A DNA stretch of 64,000 bases from Bradyrhizobium sp. SZCCT0153 (GTDB lineage Bacteria; Pseudomonadota; Alphaproteobacteria; Rhizobiales; Xanthobacteraceae), in assembly GCF_018129995.1 (NCBI RefSeq), contig NZ_JAFCKS010000008.1, positions 170,069 to 234,068 of the forward strand. The letters are read 5' to 3'. The notes under the pieces are model-generated. The model searched no databases. It was not told the DNA's origin and was given only the letters and a program-made list of their open reading frames with translations. This document shows, in pieces, positions 34,057-44,075 of this stretch (its first letter is position 1; every line of letters starts with the position of its first letter). The position numbers and the translations under genes are program-made.

Positions 34057-35292
34057 ATGCATGAGGTTTTCATATCGGTCCCGGAGCCGATTGAAACTCC
34101 TTCCCGGCTCAGCCGGGACGAACTTGGCTATCGGCTGCGGCAACAGTCGCTGCTCGGCGAATTCGGTCGCACCGCCATGCAGACCCGCGACTTCCGGGAA
34201 ATCCTGCAACGCGCCACCGAACTGTGCGCAATCGGATTGCAGTCTCCGTTCGCCAAGGTTCTGGAATATGAACCGGATGAAAAGCGTCTGATGGTGCGCG
34301 CGGGGGTCGGCTGGGCGCCGGGCACCATCGGTGCCGTCTCACTCGCCGCCGACGTTGGATCGCCGGCGGGCTACGCCTACCAGACCGGAATGACCGTCAT
34401 TTCGAACCAACTGGAATCAGATGCCCGCTTCCGCACGCCCCGGCTGTTGGCGGACCACGGCATCAGGCGCGCCATCAACGTACTGATAGAAAAGGGCGGA
34501 GAAGGTAACGCCTTCTTCGGCGTGCTCGAAGTCGATAGTGCGGATCCCGGCCAGTTCGATCAGGACGACGCCAATTTTCTTGCCGGCTTTGCCGGCCTGC
34601 TCGGCATCGCAATCGAACGTCAGCAGGCCGACGCCAGACTTCAAGAGGCGCTCAAGCACCAGGCTTTGCTGACCCGGGAGATGAGCCACCGTGTCAAGAA
34701 CAGCCTCACGTCAGTCGTGGGCCTGCTCCGAGTCCAGGCGCGCAGCGCGCCATCCAAGGACGTCAAAAATGCGCTCGAAGATGCCAGCTTGCGGGTCTCC
34801 ACCATAGCCGAGGTGCACGATCATCTTTGGCGCAGTTCGCACATCGGCTATGTCGAACTTGCGGACTTCATGACCGAACTCTGCAAGAAGCTGCGGGGCA
34901 ACATCGAAAGGCACACGCTGCACTGCCACGCCGATCCAATGCTGCTCGCGGCCGATCACGCAATTCCCCTGGGGCTTTTAATCAACGAACTGGTCACCAA
35001 CGCGGTCAAATACGCTTATCCGGAAGGAGGCGGCGACATCGAAGTCTCGGCCCGGGACATAAATGGATATTTACACGTCGAAGTCTCCGACCATGGTGTT
35101 GGCCTTCCGGAAGCGTTCGATATCGATCAGCCGCGGGCAAGCCTGGGTTTCAAGGTGGTCACGGGCATGGTGAAGCAGCTTCAGGGCCACCTCACGCTTT
35201 CAAGAGATCGAAAGGGGACTCGTTTCCTGCTCGATCTGCCTATCCTGACCGGCCCAAAGCAACTCATGCCGAGCCAGCCCGGAGAGGCCTGA
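34057..35292 (+). CDS. GAF-domain sensor histidine kinase (HisKA_2/HWE-like)
   Basis: 411 residues, no membrane segment, so a cytoplasmic sensor. GAF domain about 35-190 (SPAGYAYQTGMTVISN, FFGVLEVDS). The phosphoacceptor region is LTREMSHRVKNSLTSVVGLL, a HisKA_2-type H-box, followed by a HATPase domain with LLINELVTNAVKYAYP and DHGVGLPE. These kinases often feed general-stress or light-type responses through a stand-alone receiver; no receiver gene is adjacent. ATG 34057 has CGGAG upstream. Confidence 0.9.
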   Translation: MHEVFISVPEPIETPSRLSRDELGYRLRQQSLLGEFGRTAMQTRDFREILQRATELCAIGLQSPFAKVLEYEPDEKRLMVRAGVGWAPGTIGAVSLAADVGSPAGYAYQTGMTVISNQLESDARFRTPRLLADHGIRRAINVLIEKGGEGNAFFGVLEVDSADPGQFDQDDANFLAGFAGLLGIAIERQQADARLQEALKHQALLTREMSHRVKNSLTSVVGLLRVQARSAPSKDVKNALEDASLRVSTIAEVHDHLWRSSHIGYVELADFMTELCKKLRGNIERHTLHCHADPMLLAADHAIPLGLLINELVTNAVKYAYPEGGGDIEVSARDINGYLHVEVSDHGVGLPEAFDIDQPRASLGFKVVTGMVKQLQGHLTLSRDRKGTRFLLDLPILTGPKQLMPSQPGEA

Positions 35293-35372
35293 TTGCAGTT
35301 GGTTCGATAGATACGGAAACGACCGACCGGTCACGCCCCGCGATGATGACATCATGCCGGTGTTTTGCCCCG

Positions 35373-36593
35373 TCAGACCGCGGCGCGGCCCAGGTCGAGC
35401 GATTGCCCGCGTTTGGTCGGGAAGCTCAGCGCCACAGCGACGGCGGCAAGTCCGATCGCGAAGGAGCCGGCGTGCAGCCATGTGTAGCGCTGGAAATTGT
35501 CGAACACGAGTCCACCGGCCCATGGCCCGAACGCCATGCCGAGGCTGGCAAAGGCTGACACAGCGCCGAACACGGTGCCCATGATGCGTGCACCGAAGAA
35601 TTCGCGGACCAGCACCGCATAGAGCGGCATCACCCCGCCATAGGCGAGGCCGAAGACGACCGAGAGCGCGTAGAATTCCCCGAGCTGGGCCACGGCGAGA
35701 TAGGTCGCGATGCACATCGCCTGCACGAACAGGCCGCCGACCAGTACCGGTTTTGCGCCGATGCGGTCGGCAGCAGCGCCCAGCAGCAGGCGCCCGCCGA
35801 GGCCGGCGACGCCGGCGACGCTGTAGACCGTCACCGCCGTGAGCGGAGCGATGCCGCACACCATCGCATAGGACACCATGTGGAAGATCGGGCCGGAATG
35901 CGCGGCGCAGCAGGCGAAATGCGCCGCCGCGAGCGTGATGAACTGCGGCGTGCGCAGCGCCTGCGCCGCGGTCAACTCGACGTCCGGTGCCGTGTCCGCA
36001 GTTGCGGGGCCGGCCGTGGCGGGCGCCGGACGCACCAGGAAGCAGGCCGGGATCAGCAGCGCCCATGCGGCGACGCCGATCACCAGCATCGCGGTGCGCC
36101 AGTCATAGGCCGTGATCAGCCAGCTTGCGGTTGGGGCGATCGTCACCGGCGACACGCCCATGCCGGCGGAGACAAGTGCCACTGCGAGACTGCGGTTCTT
36201 CTCGATCCACGCGCTCGCGAGCGCCATCATCGGCGCGTAGAAGCTGCCGGCGGCAATCCCTATCAGCGTGCCAAAGAAAAGCTGGAACTGCCACAAGCTT
36301 GCCGCCTGGCTCGCGGCCACGATACCAAGGCCCAGCAAAATACTTCCAGCAAGGACCACGATGCGGGTGCCGTACCGGTCCGACAGCGTGCCCCAGAAGA
36401 ACGCGGCAATGCCCATGCAGAGGAAATCCAGCGTCGCCGCCGCGGACACGCCGGCGCGCGACCAGCCCATCGATTCCGAGATCGGCTGCAGGAAGACCGC
36501 AAGCGACAGCATGGTGCCGAAGCCGACACAGGTCATCAGCGCGCCCGCGGCGACAACGACCCAGCCATAGTCGAAGCCTGATGGCTTGCTCAT
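35373..36593 (-). CDS. MFS transporter (monocarboxylate/oxalate-formate-like)
   Basis: 406 residues, 12 predicted helices in two halves with a middle cytoplasmic loop (about 195-215). The N-terminal SKPSGFDYGWVVVAAGALM and the motif FFWGTLSDRYGTRIVV (MFS signature) are typical of the OFA/MCT-type groups that move small carboxylates. Substrate not determinable. Confidence 0.88.
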   Translation of the reverse strand: MSKPSGFDYGWVVVAAGALMTCVGFGTMLSLAVFLQPISESMGWSRAGVSAAATLDFLCMGIAAFFWGTLSDRYGTRIVVLAGSILLGLGIVAASQAASLWQFQLFFGTLIGIAAGSFYAPMMALASAWIEKNRSLAVALVSAGMGVSPVTIAPTASWLITAYDWRTAMLVIGVAAWALLIPACFLVRPAPATAGPATADTAPDVELTAAQALRTPQFITLAAAHFACCAAHSGPIFHMVSYAMVCGIAPLTAVTVYSVAGVAGLGGRLLLGAAADRIGAKPVLVGGLFVQAMCIATYLAVAQLGEFYALSVVFGLAYGGVMPLYAVLVREFFGARIMGTVFGAVSAFASLGMAFGPWAGGLVFDNFQRYTWLHAGSFAIGLAAVAVALSFPTKRGQSLDLGRAAV

Positions 36594-36736
36594 GCGTTTC
36601 CTCAGCGCTTTTTGTATTGTTGATGGTGCGCGCGGGGATGGTGACCCATCTGCCGGCAGAGGGCAAGGCTGCCGGCGGCGGGGTTGCGCGTCGCGGCATT
36701 TAGAACCCGTGCGGCATGCTGCGGCACTGCAAGATC

Positions 36737-37036
36737 TCAGTCGCTCTTGGGAGCGTCCGCCATCGGAAGCAGCTCCAGCTTCGCGGATGATTTTTCCAGC
36801 AGCCCGGCGTGCGCCGCACGCCGAGGATCATTCCGATAGCTTTGAAAGTCCGCATCGGATGCGAAGCTGACGATATGCATCTCGATGGTGCCGTCGAGAT
36901 TTCGAAGCCGCCGCTCCAGATATCCGTTGAACTCGGGCAAGAGCGGCAGAACCGCATCCTCGTAGGCGCGAAAGTCCGCGACACCCTCTGCGGGGATTCG
37001 GGGGATGAGCACGAGCGTGACTGGGGTGGTTTTCAT
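36737..37036 (-). CDS. NIPSNAP/ABM-like small protein
   Basis: 99 residues with a ferredoxin-like pattern: strand (VTLVLIPRI), helix (VADFRAYEDAVLPLLPEF), strand, and EMHIVSFASDADFQSYRNDP. This fits dimeric alpha-beta barrel proteins (NIPSNAP, antibiotic-biosynthesis monooxygenase-like). No cofactor residues are visible. Upstream gap to lepA (37037-37220) shows no gene. Confidence 0.7.
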   Translation of the reverse strand: MKTTPVTLVLIPRIPAEGVADFRAYEDAVLPLLPEFNGYLERRLRNLDGTIEMHIVSFASDADFQSYRNDPRRAAHAGLLEKSSAKLELLPMADAPKSD

Positions 37037-37220
37037 CGCCGCCTGCCGACCGCTGCCATGATGCCACTATGCCAGTGTTTTGCCCGACGCTTCAAGTGCG
37101 ATTTCGTAAAATCGAAAAACGTAATGCGGACAAGCCCCTCGCTACTGTGCATGGGGTTGTTTTCGCATTTCTTGTTCGAGCCGAGGCCTGCGCGGCCGGA
37201 GCGAGGCTCGCGGTGATGCC

Positions 37221-39032
37221 TCAGCTATCCACCTTCAGCGCGGCAATGAAGGCTTCCTGCGGGATGTCGACCTTGCCGAACTGCCGCATTTTCTTCTTGC
37301 CTTCCTTCTGCTTCTCCAGAAGTTTGCGCTTACGTGTGATGTCGCCGCCGTAGCACTTTGCGGTGACGTCCTTGCGCAGCGCGCGGACGGTTTCGCGTGC
37401 GATCACCTTGCCGCCGATCGCCGCCTGGATCGGGATCTGGAACATGTGCGGCGGGATCAGGTCCTTCATCTTCTCGACCATGGCGCGGCCGCGGCCTTCG
37501 GCGCGGGTCCGATGCACCAGCATCGAGAGCGCGTCGACCGGCTCGTTGTTGACCAGGATCTGCATCTTGACTAGATCCGCCGGCTTGTAGTCGGTCAGAT
37601 GATAGTCGAACGAGGCGTAGCCCTTGGAGACCGATTTCAGGCGGTCGTAGAAGTCGAACACCACTTCGTTGAGCGGCAGATCGTATTTCACCATGGCGCG
37701 GGAGCCGACATAGGTCAGCTCTTTCTGCACGCCGCGGCGGTCCTGGCACAGCTTCAGTACGCTGCCGAGATATTCGTCGGGGGTGAGGATCGTCGCCTCG
37801 ATCCAGGGCTCCTGGATCTCCGCGATCTTGACCACGTCGGGCATGTCGACGGGGTTGTGAATCGAAATTTCCTGACCGTCGGTCAGGCTCATCTTGTAGA
37901 TCACGCTGGGCGCGGTCGCGATCAGGTTGAGATCGAACTCGCGCGACAGACGTTCCTGGATGATCTCCAGATGCAGCAGCCCGAGGAAGCCGCAGCGGAA
38001 GCCGAAGCCGAGTGCGGCCGACGTTTCCATCTCGTAGGAGAAGCTGGCATCGTTCAGGCGCAGCTTGCCCATCGCCGCGCGCAAGGTCTCGAAGTCATCG
38101 GCGTCGGCAGGGAACAGGCCGCAGAACACCACGGGGATGGCCGGCTTGAAGCCCGGCAGCATCTCGGTGACAGGCTTCCTGTCGTCGGTGATGGTGTCGC
38201 CGACGCGGGTGTCGGCGACTTCCTTGATTGCGGCGGTAATGAAGCCGATCTCGCCGGGACCGAGCTCGTCGACCTGGGTCATCTTCGGCGTGAAGAAACC
38301 CACGCGCTCGATGTCATAGGCCGCGCCCGTGCCCATCATGCGGACCCGGCTGCCCTTCTTCATGACGCCGTCGACGACGCGGATCAGCACGACGACGCCG
38401 AGATAGACGTCGTACCAGCTGTCGACCAGCAGCGCCTTCAGCGTCGCGTCGCGATCGCCCTTCGGCGGCGGCAGGCGGGTGACGATGGCCTCGAGCACGT
38501 CGGGAACGCCGAGGCCGGTCTTGGCCGAGATCATCACGGCGTCTGACGCGTCGATGCCGATGACGTCCTCGATCTGCTGCTTCACCTTCTCGGGTTCGGC
38601 CGCAGGAAGGTCGACCTTGTTCAGGACCGGAACGATCTCATGACCCGCGTCGAGCGCGTGGTAGACGTTGGCGAGCGTCTGCGCTTCGACGCCCTGGCTG
38701 GCGTCGACCACGAGCAGGGAACCCTCGCAGGCCGCCAGCGACCGCGAGACTTCGTAGGCGAAGTCGACATGGCCGGGCGTGTCCATCAGGTTGAAGATGT
38801 AGTCCTTGCCGTCCTTGGCGTGGTAGGCGAGCCGCACCGTCTGCGCCTTGATGGTGATGCCGCGCTCGCGCTCGATGTCCATGGAATCGAGCACCTGCTC
38901 CTTGCCGGCCATTTCGCGGTCGGTGAGCCCGCCGGTCATCTGGATCAGGCGGTCGGCCAGCGTCGATTTGCCATGGTCGATATGGGCGACGATGGAGAAA
39001 TTGCGGATGTTGGAAATGGGGACGGTCGTCAT
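37221..39032 (-). CDS. lepA: Elongation factor 4 (LepA)
   Basis: 603 residues, the usual size. Ribosome-associated GTPase. G1 AHIDHGKST, G3 DTPGHVDF and G4 NKVD are present; the LepA-specific C-terminus ends with GDITRKRKLLEKQKEGKKKM, a conserved C-terminal tail. ATG 39032 gives the family N-terminus (MTTVPISNIRNFSI); a frame extension to 39071 is rejected. Diverges from the GT39 gene at 39147. Confidence 0.97.
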   Translation of the reverse strand: MTTVPISNIRNFSIVAHIDHGKSTLADRLIQMTGGLTDREMAGKEQVLDSMDIERERGITIKAQTVRLAYHAKDGKDYIFNLMDTPGHVDFAYEVSRSLAACEGSLLVVDASQGVEAQTLANVYHALDAGHEIVPVLNKVDLPAAEPEKVKQQIEDVIGIDASDAVMISAKTGLGVPDVLEAIVTRLPPPKGDRDATLKALLVDSWYDVYLGVVVLIRVVDGVMKKGSRVRMMGTGAAYDIERVGFFTPKMTQVDELGPGEIGFITAAIKEVADTRVGDTITDDRKPVTEMLPGFKPAIPVVFCGLFPADADDFETLRAAMGKLRLNDASFSYEMETSAALGFGFRCGFLGLLHLEIIQERLSREFDLNLIATAPSVIYKMSLTDGQEISIHNPVDMPDVVKIAEIQEPWIEATILTPDEYLGSVLKLCQDRRGVQKELTYVGSRAMVKYDLPLNEVVFDFYDRLKSVSKGYASFDYHLTDYKPADLVKMQILVNNEPVDALSMLVHRTRAEGRGRAMVEKMKDLIPPHMFQIPIQAAIGGKVIARETVRALRKDVTAKCYGGDITRKRKLLEKQKEGKKKMRQFGKVDIPQEAFIAALKVDS

Positions 39033-39146
39033 GGGCGCGGGATACCACTCACATCCCCGTGCGGCAACCATATTGCTGTATTTTCAGGGGCTTTCTTCAC
39101 GCCAAGCTGATTCCACGCGGGTCCAAAACGCGCTACGCAACGCCTG

Positions 39147-40772
39147 ATGTCCACGACCTCAATCCCGTCCGCCAGGGCGCGCGCGAAAACCCGGGTGAGC
39201 TTTGGCCGCTTCCGGGCCTGGCTGGTCGCCTGCGCGACCCGCCCGGAGGCCCGCCTGTGGCTGGTGATCCAGTTCGCCATCCTGCATGCGGTGCTCTGGA
39301 CCTTCATCCTGATCAATCTGAAGGCGGCGCAGGACGTTCACATGGACGTCGCAGAAGCCTGGGGCTGGGGCCAGAAATTCCTGCTCGGCTATGGCAAGCA
39401 TCCGCCGCTGTCGGGCTGGGTGGCCGGGGTCTGGTTCATGGCATTCCCGGCGACGGACTGGGCGACCTATGCGCTGGCGATGGCGACCGTCGGCGTCGGC
39501 ATGGTGATCTGCTGGCTGGTTGCCTTGCGCGTGGTGGACGCACGGCGCGCGTTCCTGGTCGTGGTGATGATCGCGCTCTACCCGATCTTCAATTTCAAGG
39601 GTTTCAAATACAACCCCGACCTGCTCCAGCTGGTCACGCTGCCGCTCGTCGTGCTCGCTTATCTCAACGCGTTCGAGAAGCGGAGCTGGCAGTCCGGAAT
39701 CCTGCTTGGCCTTGCCGGCGCGCTGGCGCTGATGACCAAATATTGGGTGCTGACCATGATCGGCGCCATCGGCCTCGCCGCGCTGATCCATCCGGAGCGG
39801 ATGAGATTCCTGCTGTCGCCGGCGCCGTGGGCGGCGATCGCGACGATGATCGTTGCGATGATCCCGCACGTCGTCTGGCTGGCGCAGGCGCATTTCATGC
39901 CGCTGACCTATGCGGGCGATACCTACAGCCTCGAGGACAGCGGCCAGGTGCATGAACTCGTGGCCGGCTATGTCCTGCATAATGTTGCGCTGCTGGCGCT
40001 GCCGGTGGCGCTGGCCGCGCTCGCAATGGCGCTGGTGCCGCATTGGCTGCCGCTGCTCACGCGCGCCCCCTTGCGCCTCGTCACGCGCGCCTGGGCGCGT
40101 GGTCCCAATCCGGGCGTCAATGTTTCGCAGGCGCTGAACGTCTGGATGATCCAGATCATCGTCGCGGTCGGACCGCCGCTCGGTGCGCTGATCTTCAGCA
40201 TCTACATGAAGACGGATTGGGGCATCTCGCTGTTCTTCCTAGTGCCTTTGGTGCTGGTCGCGATCCCCGCGTTGCGGGTGCAGAGTGCGGCCCTGTTCAA
40301 CATCGCGGCGATCTGGCTCGTGCTCAGCGTCGCGACGCTCATGGCCTCGCCCTGGATCGCCGCGCGCGAGATGGCGGCCAATGCCGGCAACACGGCGACC
40401 TATGGCGCGCGCTCGGAGCTGGCGCGCGAACTGACGCAGGTCTGGCACGCGCGTTTTGCCTCGCGCTGGGCGGTCGTCGCCGGCACCATGGAATCGATCC
40501 AGCCGATGGTGTTCTACAGCCCGGATCATCCGGCCGCGCTGGTGCCGATCGAAGCCTGGGATTCCGGACTGACCTCGCGCGAGGACGTCAAGCGATACGG
40601 CTTCATCGGCGTGTTCGATCCGACCGACGGCCGTTTGCCTGCGTTCGAGAAATGGGTGGCCGAGGTCGCACCGAACGCCGAGCGCGTCGTGATGACGACG
40701 CGCCGCTTCACCCACGGCAGGCCCGGCCCGTCGATGAGCTGGAACATCTACATCGCTGCGCCGGGGAAGTGA
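39147..40772 (+). CDS. GT39-type membrane glycosyltransferase (ArnT/PMT-like)
   Basis: 541 residues with about 10-12 helices in the N-terminal 450 residues and a C-terminal soluble part. An early acidic pair region (VHMDVAEAWGWGQKF, about 64-78) in the first periplasmic loop matches the catalytic Asp/Glu of GT-C enzymes. It probably transfers a sugar from a polyprenyl carrier to lipid or protein at the envelope. Convergent with the HPr gene. Confidence 0.83.
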   Translation: MSTTSIPSARARAKTRVSFGRFRAWLVACATRPEARLWLVIQFAILHAVLWTFILINLKAAQDVHMDVAEAWGWGQKFLLGYGKHPPLSGWVAGVWFMAFPATDWATYALAMATVGVGMVICWLVALRVVDARRAFLVVVMIALYPIFNFKGFKYNPDLLQLVTLPLVVLAYLNAFEKRSWQSGILLGLAGALALMTKYWVLTMIGAIGLAALIHPERMRFLLSPAPWAAIATMIVAMIPHVVWLAQAHFMPLTYAGDTYSLEDSGQVHELVAGYVLHNVALLALPVALAALAMALVPHWLPLLTRAPLRLVTRAWARGPNPGVNVSQALNVWMIQIIVAVGPPLGALIFSIYMKTDWGISLFFLVPLVLVAIPALRVQSAALFNIAAIWLVLSVATLMASPWIAAREMAANAGNTATYGARSELARELTQVWHARFASRWAVVAGTMESIQPMVFYSPDHPAALVPIEAWDSGLTSREDVKRYGFIGVFDPTDGRLPAFEKWVAEVAPNAERVVMTTRRFTHGRPGPSMSWNIYIAAPGK

Positions 40773-40789
40773 GCGAGCGCTGCGAAGCG

Positions 40790-41107
40790 CTAAATCCCTT
40801 CCTCGTTGAACTTGCTTTCAATGAGCTCGGTGATCGCCGCGAGCGCAGCGTCAGCATCATCGCCCGCAGCCGCGACCGTGATCGTCGTGCCGGGACCGGC
40901 CGCGAGCATCATCAGGCCCATGATCGAGGTGCCGCCGACGGTCTCGCCGCCGCGCGTCACCCAGATCTGCGCATTGAAGCGCTCGACCATCTGAACGAAC
41001 TTCGCCGAGGCGCGGGCATGAAGGCCGCGCTTGTTGATGATCAGGAGCTCTTTGGAGATCGCGCCCGCGGGCACGCCCGTCCCGGCTTGCGGCGCCTCCT
41101 CGCTCAT
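40790..41107 (-). CDS. ptsH: HPr family phosphocarrier
   Basis: 105 residues with about 16 extra N-terminal residues. Phosphorylated His30 in RGLHARASAKF and the regulatory Ser61 in GGTSIMGLMM, target of HPr kinase, are both present. Start overlaps the EIIA stop by 4 bases. No EI (ptsI) or EIIB/C genes are in this window, so the set serves a regulatory more than transport role. Confidence 0.95.
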   Translation of the reverse strand: MSEEAPQAGTGVPAGAISKELLIINKRGLHARASAKFVQMVERFNAQIWVTRGGETVGGTSIMGLMMLAAGPGTTITVAAAGDDADAALAAITELIESKFNEEGI

Positions 41108-41505
41108 TTGCCGGCGAGCACGCGGCTGGCGATGGTGACGTATTTACGGCCCGCTTCCTGCGCCATTGCGATCGCGTCGGGCAGCGGACGCTCCTCGCGC
41201 ACCTTGGCAAGCTTCACGAGCATGGGAAGGTTGATGCCCGCGAGGACTTCGACCTTCGGCCGGCTCATGCAGGATATTGCCAGGTTGGATGGCGTGCCGC
41301 CGAACATGTCGGTGAGGATCGCGACGCCGTCGCCGGAATCGACGCGGTTGACCGCCTCGATGATGTCGCTTCGGCACAGATCGGAATCATCTTCGGCGCC
41401 GATCGTGATCGCTTCGATTTGCTTTTGTGGGCCCATGACATGCTCAAGCGCTGCCTTGAATTCGTCGGCAAGGCGCCCGTGGGTCACAAGTACTAGACCT
41501 ATCAT
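41104..41505 (-). CDS. PTS EIIA component, mannose family
   Basis: 133 residues. Active-site His9 in VLVTHGRLADEF; later conserved block TDMFGGTPSNLA typical of EIIA(Man). Accepts phosphate from HPr. ATG 41505 has GAGGAG upstream. In alphaproteobacteria a lone EIIA(Man)-like protein with HPr and HprK is a regulatory relay. Confidence 0.93.
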   Translation of the reverse strand: MIGLVLVTHGRLADEFKAALEHVMGPQKQIEAITIGAEDDSDLCRSDIIEAVNRVDSGDGVAILTDMFGGTPSNLAISCMSRPKVEVLAGINLPMLVKLAKVREERPLPDAIAMAQEAGRKYVTIASRVLAGK

Positions 41506-41638
41506 CGGAAAACTCCTCGCGGGCGCTTTTGGTGCACCGCACGAACGCGCCACTTTGACCATCCAGAGCCCCTGCGCAAGAGGGGATGTTGCGTATCTCC
41601 CTGAATCTAGACGGATGGATGAGGGGAGCTGCGCCGGT

Positions 41639-42163
41639 CTATTCGGTCGCGATAGTGGGGTTCATATGGTTACCATTTCCCTTCAAACAATCGCCTGAGG
41701 GGTTAACCGAAGATGAACTCTTGGTAGTGGTCAAGGCCGCAACAACCAGTGGGAGGGGCGAATAGTCGCGGCCGACCGGGATTCGCGGTATTTCGACACC
41801 TAAAATGCTTGTTTTCAGGGATTCGGCCGGCGGCAGCCGCTCCGCGTCCGCCGCGTCCAGATCGACCACGAGGCCGACGGTCGCATGCTCCACGAAGTCG
41901 CAGCTGCGGATTCCCAGTCCCCGTATCTCGATCAGGCCGGCCAGTATCGGTGCGGGGCGGACTTCAATTTCGCGGCCGACTGTCGCCAGATGGACACGGT
42001 CATCACCGACCAGAACGGCCCTTTCGACCACGCCGGTGCGTCCCGCCATGATCAAATCGAAGGCAAGGCGCGACTTGCCGGAGCCGGAGGGCCCGCGGAT
42101 CAGCACCGCCAAAGTCCCGACCCTGACCGCGGAGGCATGAACGCTGGGGCCGCCGTCGCTCAT
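41639..42163 (-). CDS. hprK: HPr kinase/phosphorylase, short form
   Basis: 174 residues, lacking the N-terminal domain of Firmicute HprK (about 310 residues), as usual in alphaproteobacteria. Walker A GPSGSGKS (24-31) and the family signature EIRGLGI (about 77-83) are visible. It phosphorylates HPr on Ser and reverses it. Overlaps chvG by 4 bases, so co-translated with the sensor kinase. Confidence 0.94.
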   Translation of the reverse strand: MSDGGPSVHASAVRVGTLAVLIRGPSGSGKSRLAFDLIMAGRTGVVERAVLVGDDRVHLATVGREIEVRPAPILAGLIEIRGLGIRSCDFVEHATVGLVVDLDAADAERLPPAESLKTSILGVEIPRIPVGRDYSPLPLVVAALTTTKSSSSVNPSGDCLKGNGNHMNPTIATE

Positions 42164-43959
42164 AGCGCCGGCAGCCTCACCACGAAGCGCGCGCCGACGA
42201 CGGTAGGCGCTCCGTCCTCGTCCGCCGGGCCGGCGCGGTTCTCGGCCCAGATGCGTCCGCCATGGGCGTCGACGATCTGCTTGGAGATCGACAGCCCGAG
42301 GCCCGAATTCTGGCCAAAGCCCTGATGTGGACGGTCGGTGTAGAAGCGCTCGAAGATGCGCTCCAGCGCGTCGTCGCGGATGCCGGGTCCGTCGTCGTCG
42401 ACGACGATCTCGATCTCCGAGCGGACGCGGCGGCAGGTGAGGCGGACCTTGCTGCCGGGCTCGGAGAACGACTGTGCGTTGGAGAGCAAGTTCGAGACCA
42501 CCTGCCCAAGCCGCGAATCGTGGCCGGTCACGGCGAAGGCGTCGGTCGGGCTGCGGCCCTCGAAGCGCGTCTCGACCGCGACGTCATGGCCGAGCTTGGT
42601 TTCATTGGCGACGGAGACGAGCGTCGTCAGCAGGCGGCGCAGGTCGACCGCGATCGCATCCTGACGCTGCAACTCGGCATCGAGACGGCTGGCGTCGGAG
42701 ATGTCCGAGATCAGCCGGTCGAGCCGCTTGACATCGTGCTCGATCACCTCGAGCAGGCGCGCGCGGCTGGTCTCGTTGCGCGCCAGCGGCAACGTCTCGA
42801 CCGCGGAGCGCAGCGAGGTCAGCGGGTTCTTCAATTCGTGCGCCACATCGGCGGCGAACATCTCGATCGCCTCGATGCGGCTGTAGAGCGCGCTGGTCAT
42901 GTCGCGCAGCGCGCCGGAAAGATGCCCGATCTCGTCGCGGCGGCGCGTGAAGTCGGGAATCTCTATGCGGGCCTTGATGCGGCGGCGGACGCTCTCGGCG
43001 CTGTCGGCCAGCCGGCGCACGGGGCCCGCGATCGTGCTGGCCAGCAACAGCGACAGCATGATCATGACCGCGGCGGCGACGCCGCCCACTTTGAGGATGG
43101 CGAGGCGCTCGGCGGTGACCATCTGGTCGATGTCGTCGCCCTGCGTCGACAGCATCAGCGCGCCGTGGATGGCGCGCGAGCGCAGCACGGGGACCGCGAC
43201 CGAGACGATCACCTCGCCGCGCGCATTGACGCGGACCATCGAGCGTTTCTGGCCCTGCAGCGCATCGCTCACTTCAGCATAGCCATTGCCGTTTTCGGGC
43301 CCGAGCTCGCGGTAGAGCGGCAGGTCGCCGCGGTTCAGCCAGGTGCGCACCGCGACCATGCCGCGCTCGACCACGCCGGGCTTCTCGGCGGACAGGGGTG
43401 GAAGCGGGAACCGCAACACGTTCTCGAGGTTGCGGCTGTCGAGCAGCAGGCTGCCGTTCGGATCGTAGATGCGGGCGCGCGTCTTGGTCGGCGAGATCAG
43501 CGTGCGCAGGACCGGCGCGACGCGCTCCGGATTGATAGGAAAATCCAGCGGCGAATAGTCGTCCGACCCGCCATAGGTCTCGCCCGGCTTGAGGTCGAGC
43601 AGCCGGTCGGGATCGATCGTGATGGCGTTGGTCTGCACCGTCGCGGAGGCCGCGATCGCGCCGGCGATGATCTCGGCCTGCACCAAGAGGCTCTGCGCGC
43701 GCGCGTCGATCAGGCCGGCGCGGAACTGCGACAGATAAAGGATGCTCGCGACCAGCGCGACGAGGCCGGCGAGGTTGAGCGAGACGATACGGCGGGTCAG
43801 GCTCGAGAAAGACAGCGCGAAGAAGAATTGCCCGGCGCGCTTCAGCCAGTTCAGTGGGCGCCAGCCTTGCGGCTTGTCTTCGGCGACGTGCTCCGAAACG
43901 CCGTCGGATGCGACATCCCCGGCGTTCTGGTTCTCGTCAGGCTGCGTTCGGTCAAGCAA
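42160..43959 (-). CDS. chvG: ChvG-type sensor histidine kinase
   Basis: 599 residues. Two transmembrane helices (about 57-77 and 284-307) enclose a periplasmic sensing domain; then HAMP (about 310-360), HisKA with His374 in DVAHELKNPLTSL, and HATPase (NLLSNAQSFSEPG, DDGPGIRDDALER). Senses envelope or acid stress in ChvG/ExoS relatives. Partner regulator is chvI just upstream; downstream genes are hprK, EIIA and HPr. Confidence 0.94.
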   Translation of the reverse strand: MLDRTQPDENQNAGDVASDGVSEHVAEDKPQGWRPLNWLKRAGQFFFALSFSSLTRRIVSLNLAGLVALVASILYLSQFRAGLIDARAQSLLVQAEIIAGAIAASATVQTNAITIDPDRLLDLKPGETYGGSDDYSPLDFPINPERVAPVLRTLISPTKTRARIYDPNGSLLLDSRNLENVLRFPLPPLSAEKPGVVERGMVAVRTWLNRGDLPLYRELGPENGNGYAEVSDALQGQKRSMVRVNARGEVIVSVAVPVLRSRAIHGALMLSTQGDDIDQMVTAERLAILKVGGVAAAVMIMLSLLLASTIAGPVRRLADSAESVRRRIKARIEIPDFTRRRDEIGHLSGALRDMTSALYSRIEAIEMFAADVAHELKNPLTSLRSAVETLPLARNETSRARLLEVIEHDVKRLDRLISDISDASRLDAELQRQDAIAVDLRRLLTTLVSVANETKLGHDVAVETRFEGRSPTDAFAVTGHDSRLGQVVSNLLSNAQSFSEPGSKVRLTCRRVRSEIEIVVDDDGPGIRDDALERIFERFYTDRPHQGFGQNSGLGLSISKQIVDAHGGRIWAENRAGPADEDGAPTVVGARFVVRLPAL

Positions 43960-44075
43960 TGCTCATGCCCGCGTTAGGACAGCTCGTGCGAAGGTCCCCG
44001 CATCCTAGAGCTATCCCGGTCCCGATGGAACGAGAACCGGAGACGCTCTCGACGTTCGTGAAGGCGCGTCGCGCC